A stretch of DNA of 22,972 nucleotides from a virus: the IMG/VR virus record IMGVR_UViG_3300022752_000410, positions 1 to 22,972 of that record; one strand, given 5' to 3'. Made by a program: the position numbers and the translations under genes. Shown piece after piece: positions 1 to 8,026 of this stretch. The number at the start of each line of letters is the position of its first letter. Positions within the stretch are counted from its first letter, which is position 1. The notes under the pieces were generated by a model. That model was given only the letters and a program-made list of their open reading frames with translations. It did not search any database and was not told where the DNA came from.

Positions 1-373
1 GGAATACACGCCAGTTCTGGCCTGTCGATGGGCAAAGTTTAGTTGTTATGCTTTTGCACTTGGCGATGGGCAACAGCCAGAATAGATCATCGTTCATACC
101 CCAGCAGGCAACGTAATCCACGCCACTAATGGCTTTCTTTGGAATATTAAAACCATTGCCAGTGCTGGTCGTGAAGCGGTACTTGGTGCGCCCAGGTTCT
201 ACGGTCTGCGCGGTCTTAACTTGGATGCGGAAGAACTTATTATTCTTCTCCGCAACCACATCATACCCAGCAAAATCCTCGTAAGGCGTAAGCACGTTGT
301 ACCCGCATCGCAGCAACGCGCCAGTGACGCGAGCTACCCCTACTGCTCCTACTTGGCGTGATGTTAATTTCAT
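1..373 (-). CDS. PD-(D/E)XK nuclease-like protein, 3' end cut off by window edge
   Basis: I read an open frame from an ATG at 373 down to base 1 with no stop, giving 124 residues; the C-terminus lies outside the window. The N-terminus reads as a helix followed by GYNVLTPYEDFAGYDVVAE and then FFRIQVKTAQ. This is the layout of small PD-(D/E)XK nucleases of the I-Ssp6803I / PDDEXK_5 type: Asp38 in GYD and the Gln51-Val-Lys53 pair are the expected metal-site residues. Family members usually have an acidic residue in the first helix; here that stretch reads VGAVGVARV, so it seems to be missing. An in-frame stop at 407-409 limits the start. There is no well-spaced Shine-Dalgarno (AAGG abuts the ATG). 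It is divergent from the small exported-protein gene. The role could be homing, DNA processing or restriction-like; I cannot tell which. The fold call is fairly good, the function open. Confidence 0.65.
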   Translation of the reverse strand, partial: MKLTSRQVGAVGVARVTGALLRCGYNVLTPYEDFAGYDVVAEKNNKFFRIQVKTAQTVEPGRTKYRFTTSTGNGFNIPKKAISGVDYVACWGMNDDLFWLLPIAKCKSITTKLCPSTGQNWRVF

Positions 374-375
374 CC

Positions 376-404
376 TTGACGGCTTTCGGTTTGTCCTAGA
401 TACT
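376..404 (+). promoter_or_regulatory. sigma70-like promoter for the plus-strand exported-protein gene
   Basis: In the 38-base divergent gap there is TTGACG (376-381, five of six matches to the -35 consensus), a 17-base spacer and GATACT (399-404, four of six matches to the -10 consensus). An overlapping TAGATA (397-402) would give a 15-base spacer. Transcription would start around 408-412, at or just before the ATG at 412. Pattern match only. Confidence 0.5.
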
Positions 405-411
405 TTTCACT

Positions 412-792
412 ATGAAAGCAATAACAATGATAACACTGACGGCGATGCTGATGGCATCGGTGATGGCGGAAGATGATGAAGATGCTGGCAAAATGGAGGC
501 ATTTGTTGGAGGAGTTTATGGGGAGAAAGGATTTGCTGTTATTTTAAGTAACGACCAAGCATTAGTTAATGGTAAATTGATATTGCGGAATGGGGATGTT
601 TATATAACTCCTAAAGGAGTATATACGGATAATAATGGAGTATATTCTTGTCCAAAAGGAATTGTCTCAAGAAATGGAGACATCTTTGCTGGAAGAACTG
701 GAATCAGATATAGCTCTGGAGATGTTTTCTTTGGATCTGGCGGGGCAACCATTGTATCTGGAGGCGCAAGTTCCAGCATGAGGAAACCTTAA
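412..792 (+). CDS. small exported protein built of 14-residue repeats (putative moron)
   Basis: This is the only convincing plus-strand gene in the window (126 residues). Residues 1-19 look like a Sec signal peptide: Lys2, a hydrophobic core of I, L, M, A and V, and a likely cleavage after SVMA, followed by an acidic stretch EDDED. Residues 60-115 divide into four exact 14-residue units (60-73, 74-87, 88-101, 102-115) of the form [NS]-[GN]-[DG]-[VI]-[YF]-x4-G-[VIA]-x3, which suggests stacked beta-hairpins or a small beta-solenoid. A single Cys (Cys80) lies in repeat two. There is no Shine-Dalgarno; the promoter in front predicts a nearly leaderless mRNA. By eye its reading is more AT-rich than the neighbouring late genes. 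It converges on the muramidase gene and shares the bases TTAA as stop. I do not recognise a family. Surface modification of the host cell during infection or lysogeny is a guess from the export signal and the separate promoter. Confidence 0.7.
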   Translation: MKAITMITLTAMLMASVMAEDDEDAGKMEAFVGGVYGEKGFAVILSNDQALVNGKLILRNGDVYITPKGVYTDNNGVYSCPKGIVSRNGDIFAGRTGIRYSSGDVFFGSGGATIVSGGASSSMRKP

Positions 793-1523
793 CCCTGCCC
801 AAAGGTTGACAATCTATTCCTAATCCTAGCCTCTAAGCCAGGAATGAATTTCCTTCGGTTTGGATCAAGCTCTGCTCGCTTGTACTCATCCTGCAATTGA
901 GCATCGCTGGCAGCGCGCATCAACGCCCTTGGCTCAACCTGGTTGATCGCGGCTAATGTCTTAGGACCAAGCCCACCATCTACTGCCACCTTCTGCCCCA
1001 GCGTGTTCAATCCTTGCTGGATGTATTTCGTTGCACCGCCCAGCCCACGATTAAACGCAAGATCCTGCGTGAATGGTTGGAGTGCTTGAGGGAGTTTTTC
1101 AACGAGTGGCGCGGTATATCCTTGGATGTACTCTGCCGCTGCCTTCGCTCTTTCTTGCGCTGGGAGCGATGAGATGGCTTTGAATGCTTCTGGATGGTAT
1201 CGGTCATTAATTCCAGCTACCTCAAAGTTTCCACCCATATCTCCAGTTGGCAACTTGTAGACTGAAAGATTACCCTGCTTATCCTTGCGACCCTCCCATT
1301 CCACGGTTTGCAATGGTAGGGGAAGCGCGCCAGAGGGTTGCTGTGCTGGTGCTGTAGGTGGCTTAACATATTCGCTCATAGGTTCTATCCTCGCGGTCTG
1401 TTCTGGCGGTTGCTGTGGTGGTTTTGAGTAAGGCTCAAACTCCATACGGATCGCGTTATTGCGATCCTGCTGGCTTAAACCAGTTTGGCGTGACGCTGAT
1501 CCAGATATGTCGAACTTAGCCAT
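789..1523 (-). CDS. GH108-like muramidase with C-terminal peptidoglycan-binding domain (endolysin or virion lysozyme)
   Basis: The protein has 244 residues. Residues 1-70 are a Pro/Gln-rich tail with no signal peptide. From about residue 74 comes VEWEGRK, then GDMGGNFEVAGINDRYHPE (94-112). This matches the pattern of GH108 N-acetylmuramidases (E-G-G near the start, then D-x-GG-x-T-x-x-GI); Glu77 is the likely catalytic acid. The C-terminal part, DLAFNRGLGG (154-163) and VDGGLGPKTLAAIN (181-194), matches the PG_binding_3 half that goes with GH108. It would cut the glycan backbone of host peptidoglycan. It follows the giant internal virion gene directly, so it may be packaged for genome entry or serve as the lysis endolysin; the disordered N-terminal tail instead of a signal peptide fits either use. 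The ATG at 1523 has a good AAGGAG six bases upstream. The Thr usual after the GG is Asn here, so the match is not perfect. Confidence 0.65.
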   Translation of the reverse strand: MAKFDISGSASRQTGLSQQDRNNAIRMEFEPYSKPPQQPPEQTARIEPMSEYVKPPTAPAQQPSGALPLPLQTVEWEGRKDKQGNLSVYKLPTGDMGGNFEVAGINDRYHPEAFKAISSLPAQERAKAAAEYIQGYTAPLVEKLPQALQPFTQDLAFNRGLGGATKYIQQGLNTLGQKVAVDGGLGPKTLAAINQVEPRALMRAASDAQLQDEYKRAELDPNRRKFIPGLEARIRNRLSTFGQG

Positions 1524-4500
1524 TTACTCTCCTTGTTGCATCATAAGCTCTCGGCCTATCTCTTGACGCTTCTGCATCTCCTCTGGAGATAGCTCGCGCC
1601 TCATGCTCTTTGTGAGTGACTTGCTAATCTTATAGTCTCTGTACTTGTTGTTGGCTATGGCGGAAGCATTGTCAACGCCCATGCCACCAGCACGCATTGC
1701 GGAGATGGCTTCCGACCTGGAAAGACCAAGCAACATAGAGGCGTGGAAATCTTTGTTGGCCTCATCGAACATAATCCTGCGCCTGTTCTGCATCTTCTCG
1801 AACTGCTCTCGCACTTTTGATTCTGGAACATTGCCAACCGCGCCATAGGTTTCGGTAAAGATTCTACCAACATCGGCCATATCAGTATTGAACCTGGATG
1901 CTTTTGATTCTAGTGCTTTTGATACGTTGATAGATTGAGGACGAATGCCGAACAGCGCGGACAACTCCTCGGATGGCTTGTAGATACGACCATACTTGGA
2001 AACGGTTGTATCTGGTTGACCAGTTAGGGCGTATCCAATCCTGCGGATTTGAGATACTGTTGCAGGTTCATTTTGACGAAGAAGATAAGAGATTGTGTCA
2101 AGCGATTGATCGGTAAAGGTATCCTGGGGATTGCGGATTGTTCTGCCTTGTGGAGCTTTCCCGTAGTATGCGGATATGATTGAGTTAGCCAAAATGCTTG
2201 GACCAATATAAGACTCTGTGAAATCTTTAATTGCTCCAAGTATTGATTCTTCTGGATCTCTTCCAGAGATAGCCGCCTGTACAGGCCCAAAGAATATCTC
2301 GTAAGGGCTAGTGTAAGATACATCTATATATCCGACATCCTTGCCATCCATTCCAGTAGGCATAAGAGAAGCATTCTTTTGGTATGGGGCAACAAATCTT
2401 CTGAGCGCATCCACCTTCCTATCGTTAAATCCAGTAGCCCACATTCCAAGCCTCACGATTCCAATAAGCGCAGTTGTCCCTAGAAGCATTCCAGCCACTC
2501 TCTGGAATGCGTACTTTCGCATACCAGGTGTCTTAAAATCTTCCGCTGCATATCGCACTGTATTGGGTAGAATCCTCAACATCTCAGAAGGCCAAGACAC
2601 AAACTGTCCAATCAATGGCTGCAATCGGAATGCTTTGATGATTCTTGGCACGCGAGAGTAGGTTGGCCTTGTATTCTTTACGCGCTCGGCTGCTATCACC
2701 TCTGCGTCTTGGCGCGACAAACCTCTTCCATCCATAAGTTGCTTCGTTTCGTTCTCCCAGGCCATCAACTTGAACAAATTATCACCAGCACGATAGGTTT
2801 TGTTTAGTGCCTCAATGCCCTTCTTTAAGACATTCGCACTTTTGCCAGCAAGTTCTTCAGCAAGGTCAATAGTCGATCCCTTGTAGCTCTGTGCATCCTT
2901 GAGCATTTGCGTAAACTCATTTAGAACAGTGTTGTCGTATACTCCAAGTTGAGCAGCGCGAGTAAGATAAGCTCTGCCTTCCTTTGTATCCACAGAGGGA
3001 ACTCCAAATTCAGCCAATATGGTTTTAACTGGCTTTAGATTTCCACCAAAATTGAAGTTCCCGTTTACGATCTCGATCAATACGTTTGAAATTGGATTCC
3101 TAAACTGAGCTTGGATGCTACCGACTGTCTTGCCCCACTTGACCCAAGCATTTGCCATCGAGTAAAGCTGGAATGCAGCCCCGCCTTTATGGAACATTTC
3201 AAAATTCTCAATGGCATCGACCAAATCTTTCTCGGCGTACAACCCATTTAATGGAGAGCGAGTGTCAGATCCATCAGCAGCAATCTGCGTGGCCGCATTG
3301 CCAGTTGGTCTTTCAAAGAATAGTTTGTTTGCAACGCCAAACTCTTTCAGTTTGTTTAATTGCTCTTGTAATTGAAGCAGGTTAATCATCTTGCTGGCAG
3401 ACCTAGCGTAATTGATTACTGGATCTGTGTACTCGCCCATTAGGTATCTGATCTGCTCTGGAATATCTTGCCTTGCTTTTGTTATTCCAAGATTCTTTCC
3501 AATTCCAGAGGCTTTAATCAATGACTCAAACGGCTTGTCCTTTCCACCCTCAATATACACCTTGATCTGGCCTTGCACCTCGGCCTCTGTAACGGCTGGG
3601 TTTATTGCCTTCATTTGATTTCTTACAAAATTTTCTGCTATTGCAAATTTATTTGGATCTCGCCTTTTCACAAGCTCTACTGTATATTTGGGGTTATCCT
3701 CCCTTTCGTAAGAACGAGTTAAATACTGTTCCTTGTTCATTCTGACAATGTCAGCCTTGCTCATTCCAGACGGACCGACTTCTTGTGAGAACACGCCTGC
3801 CTGTATTAAGCTTTCAGATAGGTTGTCTAGCTGACGGCGCATCTGCTGTACTACGGGTCTGATTGCTTCTGGAAGATTCTCTGCTGGCAGATAACCACGC
3901 AGGAACTGATCGACCTGGAGCGACTGATCTTGGGTTAATTTAGGCTTGCCATTAAGCTCTCTTGCGGCTTTGGCTAAATCCTTCAGCGTGAAATCAATCT
4001 GCTTCAGCATCGCCTGCGTGCGCGATCCCTTGGCTTCCATAATGTCAAACATCTCTTTTGGAAGATTGCCTTCGGTGGTAAGCCACTTTTGCGCTACCTT
4101 GGCCGCGCCTTCCTGCACATCGGATACAATAAATCCAGCCTCACCAGCCTTGCCACGCATAGGGCGAGGGATGGTTGTTTTCCCAGCTTCAAGTTCAGTT
4201 GCCAATCCTTTCGCTCCCTGCGGAGATTGCCTAATTCTCTCCTCCATTCTCTTCTCTAATTCAATTACTGCGGCTGCTTCTTCTGCTTTTCTTGTCGGCC
4301 TAAACTCACCTTCGGCTGGCAACGCCAACCTCTCGCCACTAGGCAACTGCGTCCTTGGCGTGACAATTGGACCTTCGCGTACAATCTCGCCTTGCAGTCC
4401 GCGAGTGTCTGGAATGATGGCCTCACGATTGATGCCCTGGGATTCGGTAGTAAATACGTTTGTCTTCGGCACTGGATCGTTCAGATCGACCAGACTTTCC

Positions 4501-5687
4501 TGCATCGGAGTGATAATTCCTCTCCGTTGCATCGCAGCCGTATCAGCCTGCGTTCCGCGCACGTTCCCGCGCACGCCAGCCTCTGGCAATTGTTCCTGCG
4601 GAATTACTGTTGCTGGCTTGATTGGACGCTCTTGTGGTTGTGGCCGAGCAACCTGTATTTCGGTTGACGTTGGTGCTGGTAGCGGTTCGTAGTAAGGGCG
4701 AACTTGCGTTGGCTTGCCACCATCAAGATTTACTTTATCTAGAACAGTCCTACCACCAAGTTGAACCTCGGTACGCTTGGCTCGCTCAACTCCAGTTGCC
4801 TGTGTTACCTGTGCTTCATTTAGGATTTGTTGCCAATCTCTGGTTTCAGCAGGCGTAGCTCTGCCAGCCTTAACCTTATAATTCAAATCCTTAAACTCGT
4901 TGAAATTGTATCCTTTAACCCTAGACCCGCTACCAAGGCCAGCATATAACGCGCCGAACAGAGCGTCTTCTGCAACTGTGCCAGGGGTAACCTCACTGCC
5001 AGTAATAGCCCTAACTCCACTTCCAACAGCCGCGCTGACTCCAGCTGACACGCCAACTGCTTGGCCAATTTCTTGCGCTGCTCTCTTTGCGCCTAGCTCT
5101 TGGAACAATGTTTTACCAGCCTGGACCAACTGCTTCGCACCAACCGTACCCATAACAACCTCTGGTGCGTACTGACCAGCCATTGCATAACCTGGAGCAA
5201 ACTCTCTTGACCTAGCAACCTTTGGGGTAAATTTTTGTAAACCAGCCTCTGCTAATTCTCCGCCAGCTATTGCTCCGCCAACGCCTCCAGCAATCGCGCC
5301 AATTGGTCCGCCTACAACAGCACCTCCAAGACCACCAGCAATACCTCCCATAAGCGATGCCGATCCCTTAACCAATCCAGCCGTAAGTGCAGCCGCCTTT
5401 ACATTGGCTGGAACGTCAACTGCCTGCGTGTTTACGAAGTCATCAATTTCAACATCTTGTTCTGGCGTGTAATCTAGAAGTGTGGATGCGTACTGTTTTG
5501 TTTCCGCACCCCATTGGCGAGCTAGATCAACTTGCTCTGGATAGGTAAGACTCTTGTAATCTTCTGAAGCCTTGATCTCGCTCCACGCTGGTGGTTCTTC
5601 TGGCTTTGGTGCTTGTTGCGGTTCAACTGGCATTCCAACCAGTTGTCTTATGCGATTGGCTGACGATAGCTCTAGGGCTTCAGCCAT
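1524..5687 (-). CDS. giant internal virion / DNA-ejection protein with LPD38-like region
   Basis: At 1387 residues this is the largest gene. Residues about 109-148 form a Gly/Ala-rich hydrophobic stretch (GGIAGGLGGAVVGGPIGAIA and onward) of the type that inserts into membranes. Residues 300-560 are rich in Pro, Gln and charged residues. From about 830 to 1090 there is a helical region containing FRNPISNVLIEIVNGNF, YRAGDNLFKLMAWENETKQ and QPLIGQFVSWPSEMLRILPN, resembling the large polyvalent protein-associated domain 38, followed by a hydrophobic helix near 1060-1086. The C-terminus is charged and helical. Its place, last of the internal-protein series before the muramidase, and its size match the T7 gp16-type ejection protein. 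I infer that it leaves the capsid with the DNA and helps form a channel across the host envelope. No lytic transglycosylase motif was recognised in it; the muramidase next door may supply that. The start ATG has AGG eight bases upstream. Confidence 0.6.
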   Translation of the reverse strand: MAEALELSSANRIRQLVGMPVEPQQAPKPEEPPAWSEIKASEDYKSLTYPEQVDLARQWGAETKQYASTLLDYTPEQDVEIDDFVNTQAVDVPANVKAAALTAGLVKGSASLMGGIAGGLGGAVVGGPIGAIAGGVGGAIAGGELAEAGLQKFTPKVARSREFAPGYAMAGQYAPEVVMGTVGAKQLVQAGKTLFQELGAKRAAQEIGQAVGVSAGVSAAVGSGVRAITGSEVTPGTVAEDALFGALYAGLGSGSRVKGYNFNEFKDLNYKVKAGRATPAETRDWQQILNEAQVTQATGVERAKRTEVQLGGRTVLDKVNLDGGKPTQVRPYYEPLPAPTSTEIQVARPQPQERPIKPATVIPQEQLPEAGVRGNVRGTQADTAAMQRRGIITPMQESLVDLNDPVPKTNVFTTESQGINREAIIPDTRGLQGEIVREGPIVTPRTQLPSGERLALPAEGEFRPTRKAEEAAAVIELEKRMEERIRQSPQGAKGLATELEAGKTTIPRPMRGKAGEAGFIVSDVQEGAAKVAQKWLTTEGNLPKEMFDIMEAKGSRTQAMLKQIDFTLKDLAKAARELNGKPKLTQDQSLQVDQFLRGYLPAENLPEAIRPVVQQMRRQLDNLSESLIQAGVFSQEVGPSGMSKADIVRMNKEQYLTRSYEREDNPKYTVELVKRRDPNKFAIAENFVRNQMKAINPAVTEAEVQGQIKVYIEGGKDKPFESLIKASGIGKNLGITKARQDIPEQIRYLMGEYTDPVINYARSASKMINLLQLQEQLNKLKEFGVANKLFFERPTGNAATQIAADGSDTRSPLNGLYAEKDLVDAIENFEMFHKGGAAFQLYSMANAWVKWGKTVGSIQAQFRNPISNVLIEIVNGNFNFGGNLKPVKTILAEFGVPSVDTKEGRAYLTRAAQLGVYDNTVLNEFTQMLKDAQSYKGSTIDLAEELAGKSANVLKKGIEALNKTYRAGDNLFKLMAWENETKQLMDGRGLSRQDAEVIAAERVKNTRPTYSRVPRIIKAFRLQPLIGQFVSWPSEMLRILPNTVRYAAEDFKTPGMRKYAFQRVAGMLLGTTALIGIVRLGMWATGFNDRKVDALRRFVAPYQKNASLMPTGMDGKDVGYIDVSYTSPYEIFFGPVQAAISGRDPEESILGAIKDFTESYIGPSILANSIISAYYGKAPQGRTIRNPQDTFTDQSLDTISYLLRQNEPATVSQIRRIGYALTGQPDTTVSKYGRIYKPSEELSALFGIRPQSINVSKALESKASRFNTDMADVGRIFTETYGAVGNVPESKVREQFEKMQNRRRIMFDEANKDFHASMLLGLSRSEAISAMRAGGMGVDNASAIANNKYRDYKISKSLTKSMRRELSPEEMQKRQEIGRELMMQQGE

Positions 5688-5688
5688 T

Positions 5689-6459
5689 TTATCTGCCTAA
5701 TCTTGATTTGATCCAGCTTTGAGCCTTCGGTTCTTCTGATTGTCCGAAGAAATTATTTAATTGATCTCTTATCGCCTTTGGTGTTTTTGGATCTCTCCAC
5801 ATTCTTTCTGCTTGCTCGTTGTTGTACGAAATTGTGCTTACCCCATCTGCTCCTGCCAATACAACCCTTCCGCCAGAAGATGCTTTTACAAGTTCCTTAC
5901 GAACATCTTGACTTGCCATTCTTATTGCTGAATCACGATCAAAACCTTCGGCCTCATAGGTTGCGGCAACTTGTGGGACTTGATTCCTGTAAATCTGACC
6001 ATAAATGTCTGCGGTTGTTTTTCCAGCTTGTTGGGCAAGAACAGTTTGCTTCACGCCACCAAGATCAACATTTGCCGTGGGCAACAAAGACTTCTCGCCA
6101 GCAAGGTAGTTCTTTGCGGCATCAACTCTTGCTTGTCTTGCCCTGGCCTCAACATCAAGCTCGCCCTGCATCTTTGTGGCTTCAAGAATACTTGGTCCAC
6201 CTTGAGCCACCATCTTCGATGCCATTTGTTCACCAATCGGAATGCCGAATTCCCTTTGTTTTTCTTGCTCAAGAAAAGCAGCAACATCAGCAGCTTTTGA
6301 CGATCTTCCAATTGCTGTTGACATATCAGCCTCTTCGCGTGCTTTCGCTACATCAAATTGAAGCTTCTGAAGTTCAAGCTCAGACTTCATGGCTTTATCA
6401 TATTGCATTTGCTGCATGGCTTTATCATAGTCACGCGCTGCTTGTGTTATTGCTGGCAT
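5689..6459 (-). CDS. helical internal virion protein, unrecognised family
   Basis: The 256-residue protein is rich in Ala, Gln, Lys and Glu. The first 60 residues (RDYDKAMQQMQYDKAMKSEL and onward) contain a near-repeat of YDKAM and read as a long amphipathic helix or coiled coil; the middle is also helical, and the C-terminal 60 residues carry SSGGRVVLAGADGVSTISYN and a basic end (KSRLGR). There is no signal peptide, TM segment or enzyme motif. It lies between two larger internal-protein candidates, one base before the giant gene. By analogy with the T7 order (gp14-gp15-gp16) it may be one of the ejected core proteins; that is inference from position and composition. The start follows the stop of the upstream gene through TAATAATTTATG, with AGG ten bases before the ATG. 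Confidence 0.5.
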   Translation of the reverse strand: MPAITQAARDYDKAMQQMQYDKAMKSELELQKLQFDVAKAREEADMSTAIGRSSKAADVAAFLEQEKQREFGIPIGEQMASKMVAQGGPSILEATKMQGELDVEARARQARVDAAKNYLAGEKSLLPTANVDLGGVKQTVLAQQAGKTTADIYGQIYRNQVPQVAATYEAEGFDRDSAIRMASQDVRKELVKASSGGRVVLAGADGVSTISYNNEQAERMWRDPKTPKAIRDQLNNFFGQSEEPKAQSWIKSRLGR

Positions 6460-6465
6460 AAATTA

Positions 6466-8025
6466 TTACCTAAAGAATGCATTAGATGCTGGTCCGCCAA
6501 ACAATCCGCCTGGTGCGGCTGCGCCAGCAATACTACCAATACCACCAGCAATAGATGCAAACTGCTGCGCTCCACTTTGCTGTCTGGAAATCGCACCAAC
6601 CTGCGCACCGTAGGTGCTTGCTCCGTAATCGGCCTGCGAGCGATAAAGCTGGTTAAACGCATTGGTAAGCTGAACTGGAATCTGTTGATCAACCGCTTGA
6701 TAGAAGTTAGCAGCCGTAGAAGGCTGTTGATTAAACCCACCAGGCAATGCTTGATTGGCTTGGATGTAGCTCTGCATCGCGCCCTGCTGTTGGGCTGTGC
6801 GCGCTGACGCAAGGTTTCCAATCGAAGGTCCGCCACCAATGAAGTTAGCTGCTGCTCCAAGCCTATTCTGACGCAATGCGTCACGGAACGCTATATCAGC
6901 TTTGAGCGCATCACCAGTTGACTGACCAGATCCAAGGAAGCTCTGTGCTGCTCCGTAACGCGCCAGCTTGCGTTGCTCGCCAGCCGCACCAATCTGTGAA
7001 GCTTCTTGTACTGCTGGTCCAAGGCCAAAGACGTTGCCCCTAGCAGTCTGCGCGGCTCGGATGGATTGCTCATATCCACGCCGTTCTTCCGCACCAATAG
7101 TAGAGCCAAGACGGAGCTGATTAAGAGCCTCGTCCTCAATGGTCTTGCGGATTTGCTCAGTCTCTGGCGTGGTTGTTGCGCCAATTGGCTCAGTAGCCAT
7201 CTGGCGATACTGCTGACCCAAGCCAACCGCAGTGCGGTAGGAATCTGGATCAATCTGGAAAAGCTGTTGTGAAGCACGCTCTTCTGGTAGTTGGACAAAG
7301 GATCGGAAGGATGTGATCTCCTTTAGCCCTTCGGGGCTATCCATCGTGATAGGCGTGAAATTCTTTTGCATATCCTGCGCGCCAGTAACTGCGCTGGTTA
7401 CGCTTTTCAAGTCATCGTTGAGTTGCTTGATGAATACTTCGGAAGATGTGCGTCTAGCATCACCAGCAGGAAGATCGGCAAGAAGCTTGTTGGCCGTAGC
7501 AAGCCGTTCATTGATGCCAGCAATCTGAGCGTTGCCACGATCAATCACGCTGTTTAGGCGGGATAACTTTGAGTTGTTGTAATCGTCAACGATGTTTTGG
7601 TCGGAGACTTGAAAGTTCAACATCGAACCAAGATCAGACGATCCGTAGTTACGACCAGCAGAAAGTTGTGATAAAGCTTGGCTAAACTCTGGACCAGCAT
7701 TAGGATTTTGCATTCCACCTCCACCAGCAGTCAATGCTTGGATCTGAGCAGCAAGAGAGTTGCGGGTATTTTCTTGGCTTGTGACATCGGCAAGACGCTT
7801 TTCGTAGGTGTCTTGAAGATTCTTAATATTTTGTTGTTGCACTTTTGAAACTTCATTCTGAGCGTCAACTATGTTTGTGTACGGGAATTTGCTTTCATCT
7901 GCCTTGTAATTTCTTTGCTGTGTCAAGGAAATGTTGTTTCCCGAAAGTGCCAATGTTTCAATTGTCCCATCAGGATTAACTTTGTATCTTACTGGATATT
8001 GTTTAATATCTGTTCTGAATGCCAT
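6466..8025 (-). CDS. large helical internal virion protein with Gly-rich hydrophobic C-terminus
   Basis: The protein has 519 residues. It begins with a short beta-like segment (TDIKQYPVRYKVNPDGTIET) and continues with long Gln/Ala/Arg/Leu-rich helices and coiled-coil-like stretches (about 60-110 and 165-215). The C-terminal 40 residues are small and hydrophobic (FASIAGGIGSIAGAAAPGGL), as in phage core proteins that enter membranes. There is no recognised enzyme domain. It sits in the run of internal protein genes between the tail-tube genes and the giant ejection gene, so a role in the internal core or ejection channel is the most economical reading. It is translationally close to the gene before it (stop TAA, one base, ATG). 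Confidence 0.5.
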   Translation of the reverse strand: MAFRTDIKQYPVRYKVNPDGTIETLALSGNNISLTQQRNYKADESKFPYTNIVDAQNEVSKVQQQNIKNLQDTYEKRLADVTSQENTRNSLAAQIQALTAGGGGMQNPNAGPEFSQALSQLSAGRNYGSSDLGSMLNFQVSDQNIVDDYNNSKLSRLNSVIDRGNAQIAGINERLATANKLLADLPAGDARRTSSEVFIKQLNDDLKSVTSAVTGAQDMQKNFTPITMDSPEGLKEITSFRSFVQLPEERASQQLFQIDPDSYRTAVGLGQQYRQMATEPIGATTTPETEQIRKTIEDEALNQLRLGSTIGAEERRGYEQSIRAAQTARGNVFGLGPAVQEASQIGAAGEQRKLARYGAAQSFLGSGQSTGDALKADIAFRDALRQNRLGAAANFIGGGPSIGNLASARTAQQQGAMQSYIQANQALPGGFNQQPSTAANFYQAVDQQIPVQLTNAFNQLYRSQADYGASTYGAQVGAISRQQSGAQQFASIAGGIGSIAGAAAPGGLFGGPASNAFFR

Positions 8026-8026
8026 A

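Noticed and set aside
3946-4692. Long plus-strand open frame (248 residues) antisense to the giant internal virion gene
   Set aside because: It has Ser/Cys/Pro-rich composition typical of a complement frame, no ribosome site, and the opposite strand holds a coherent 1387-residue protein.
5778-6461. Plus-strand open frame of 227 residues
   Set aside because: It is a Leu/Gln/His-rich shadow of the minus-strand gene at 5689-6459, with no sensible domain.
6358-6884. Overlapping frames on both strands (149 and 145 residues) at the 5689/6466 gene border
   Set aside because: Both cross the border of two well-supported minus-strand genes and are rich in Leu/Arg/Cys, as expected of shadow frames.
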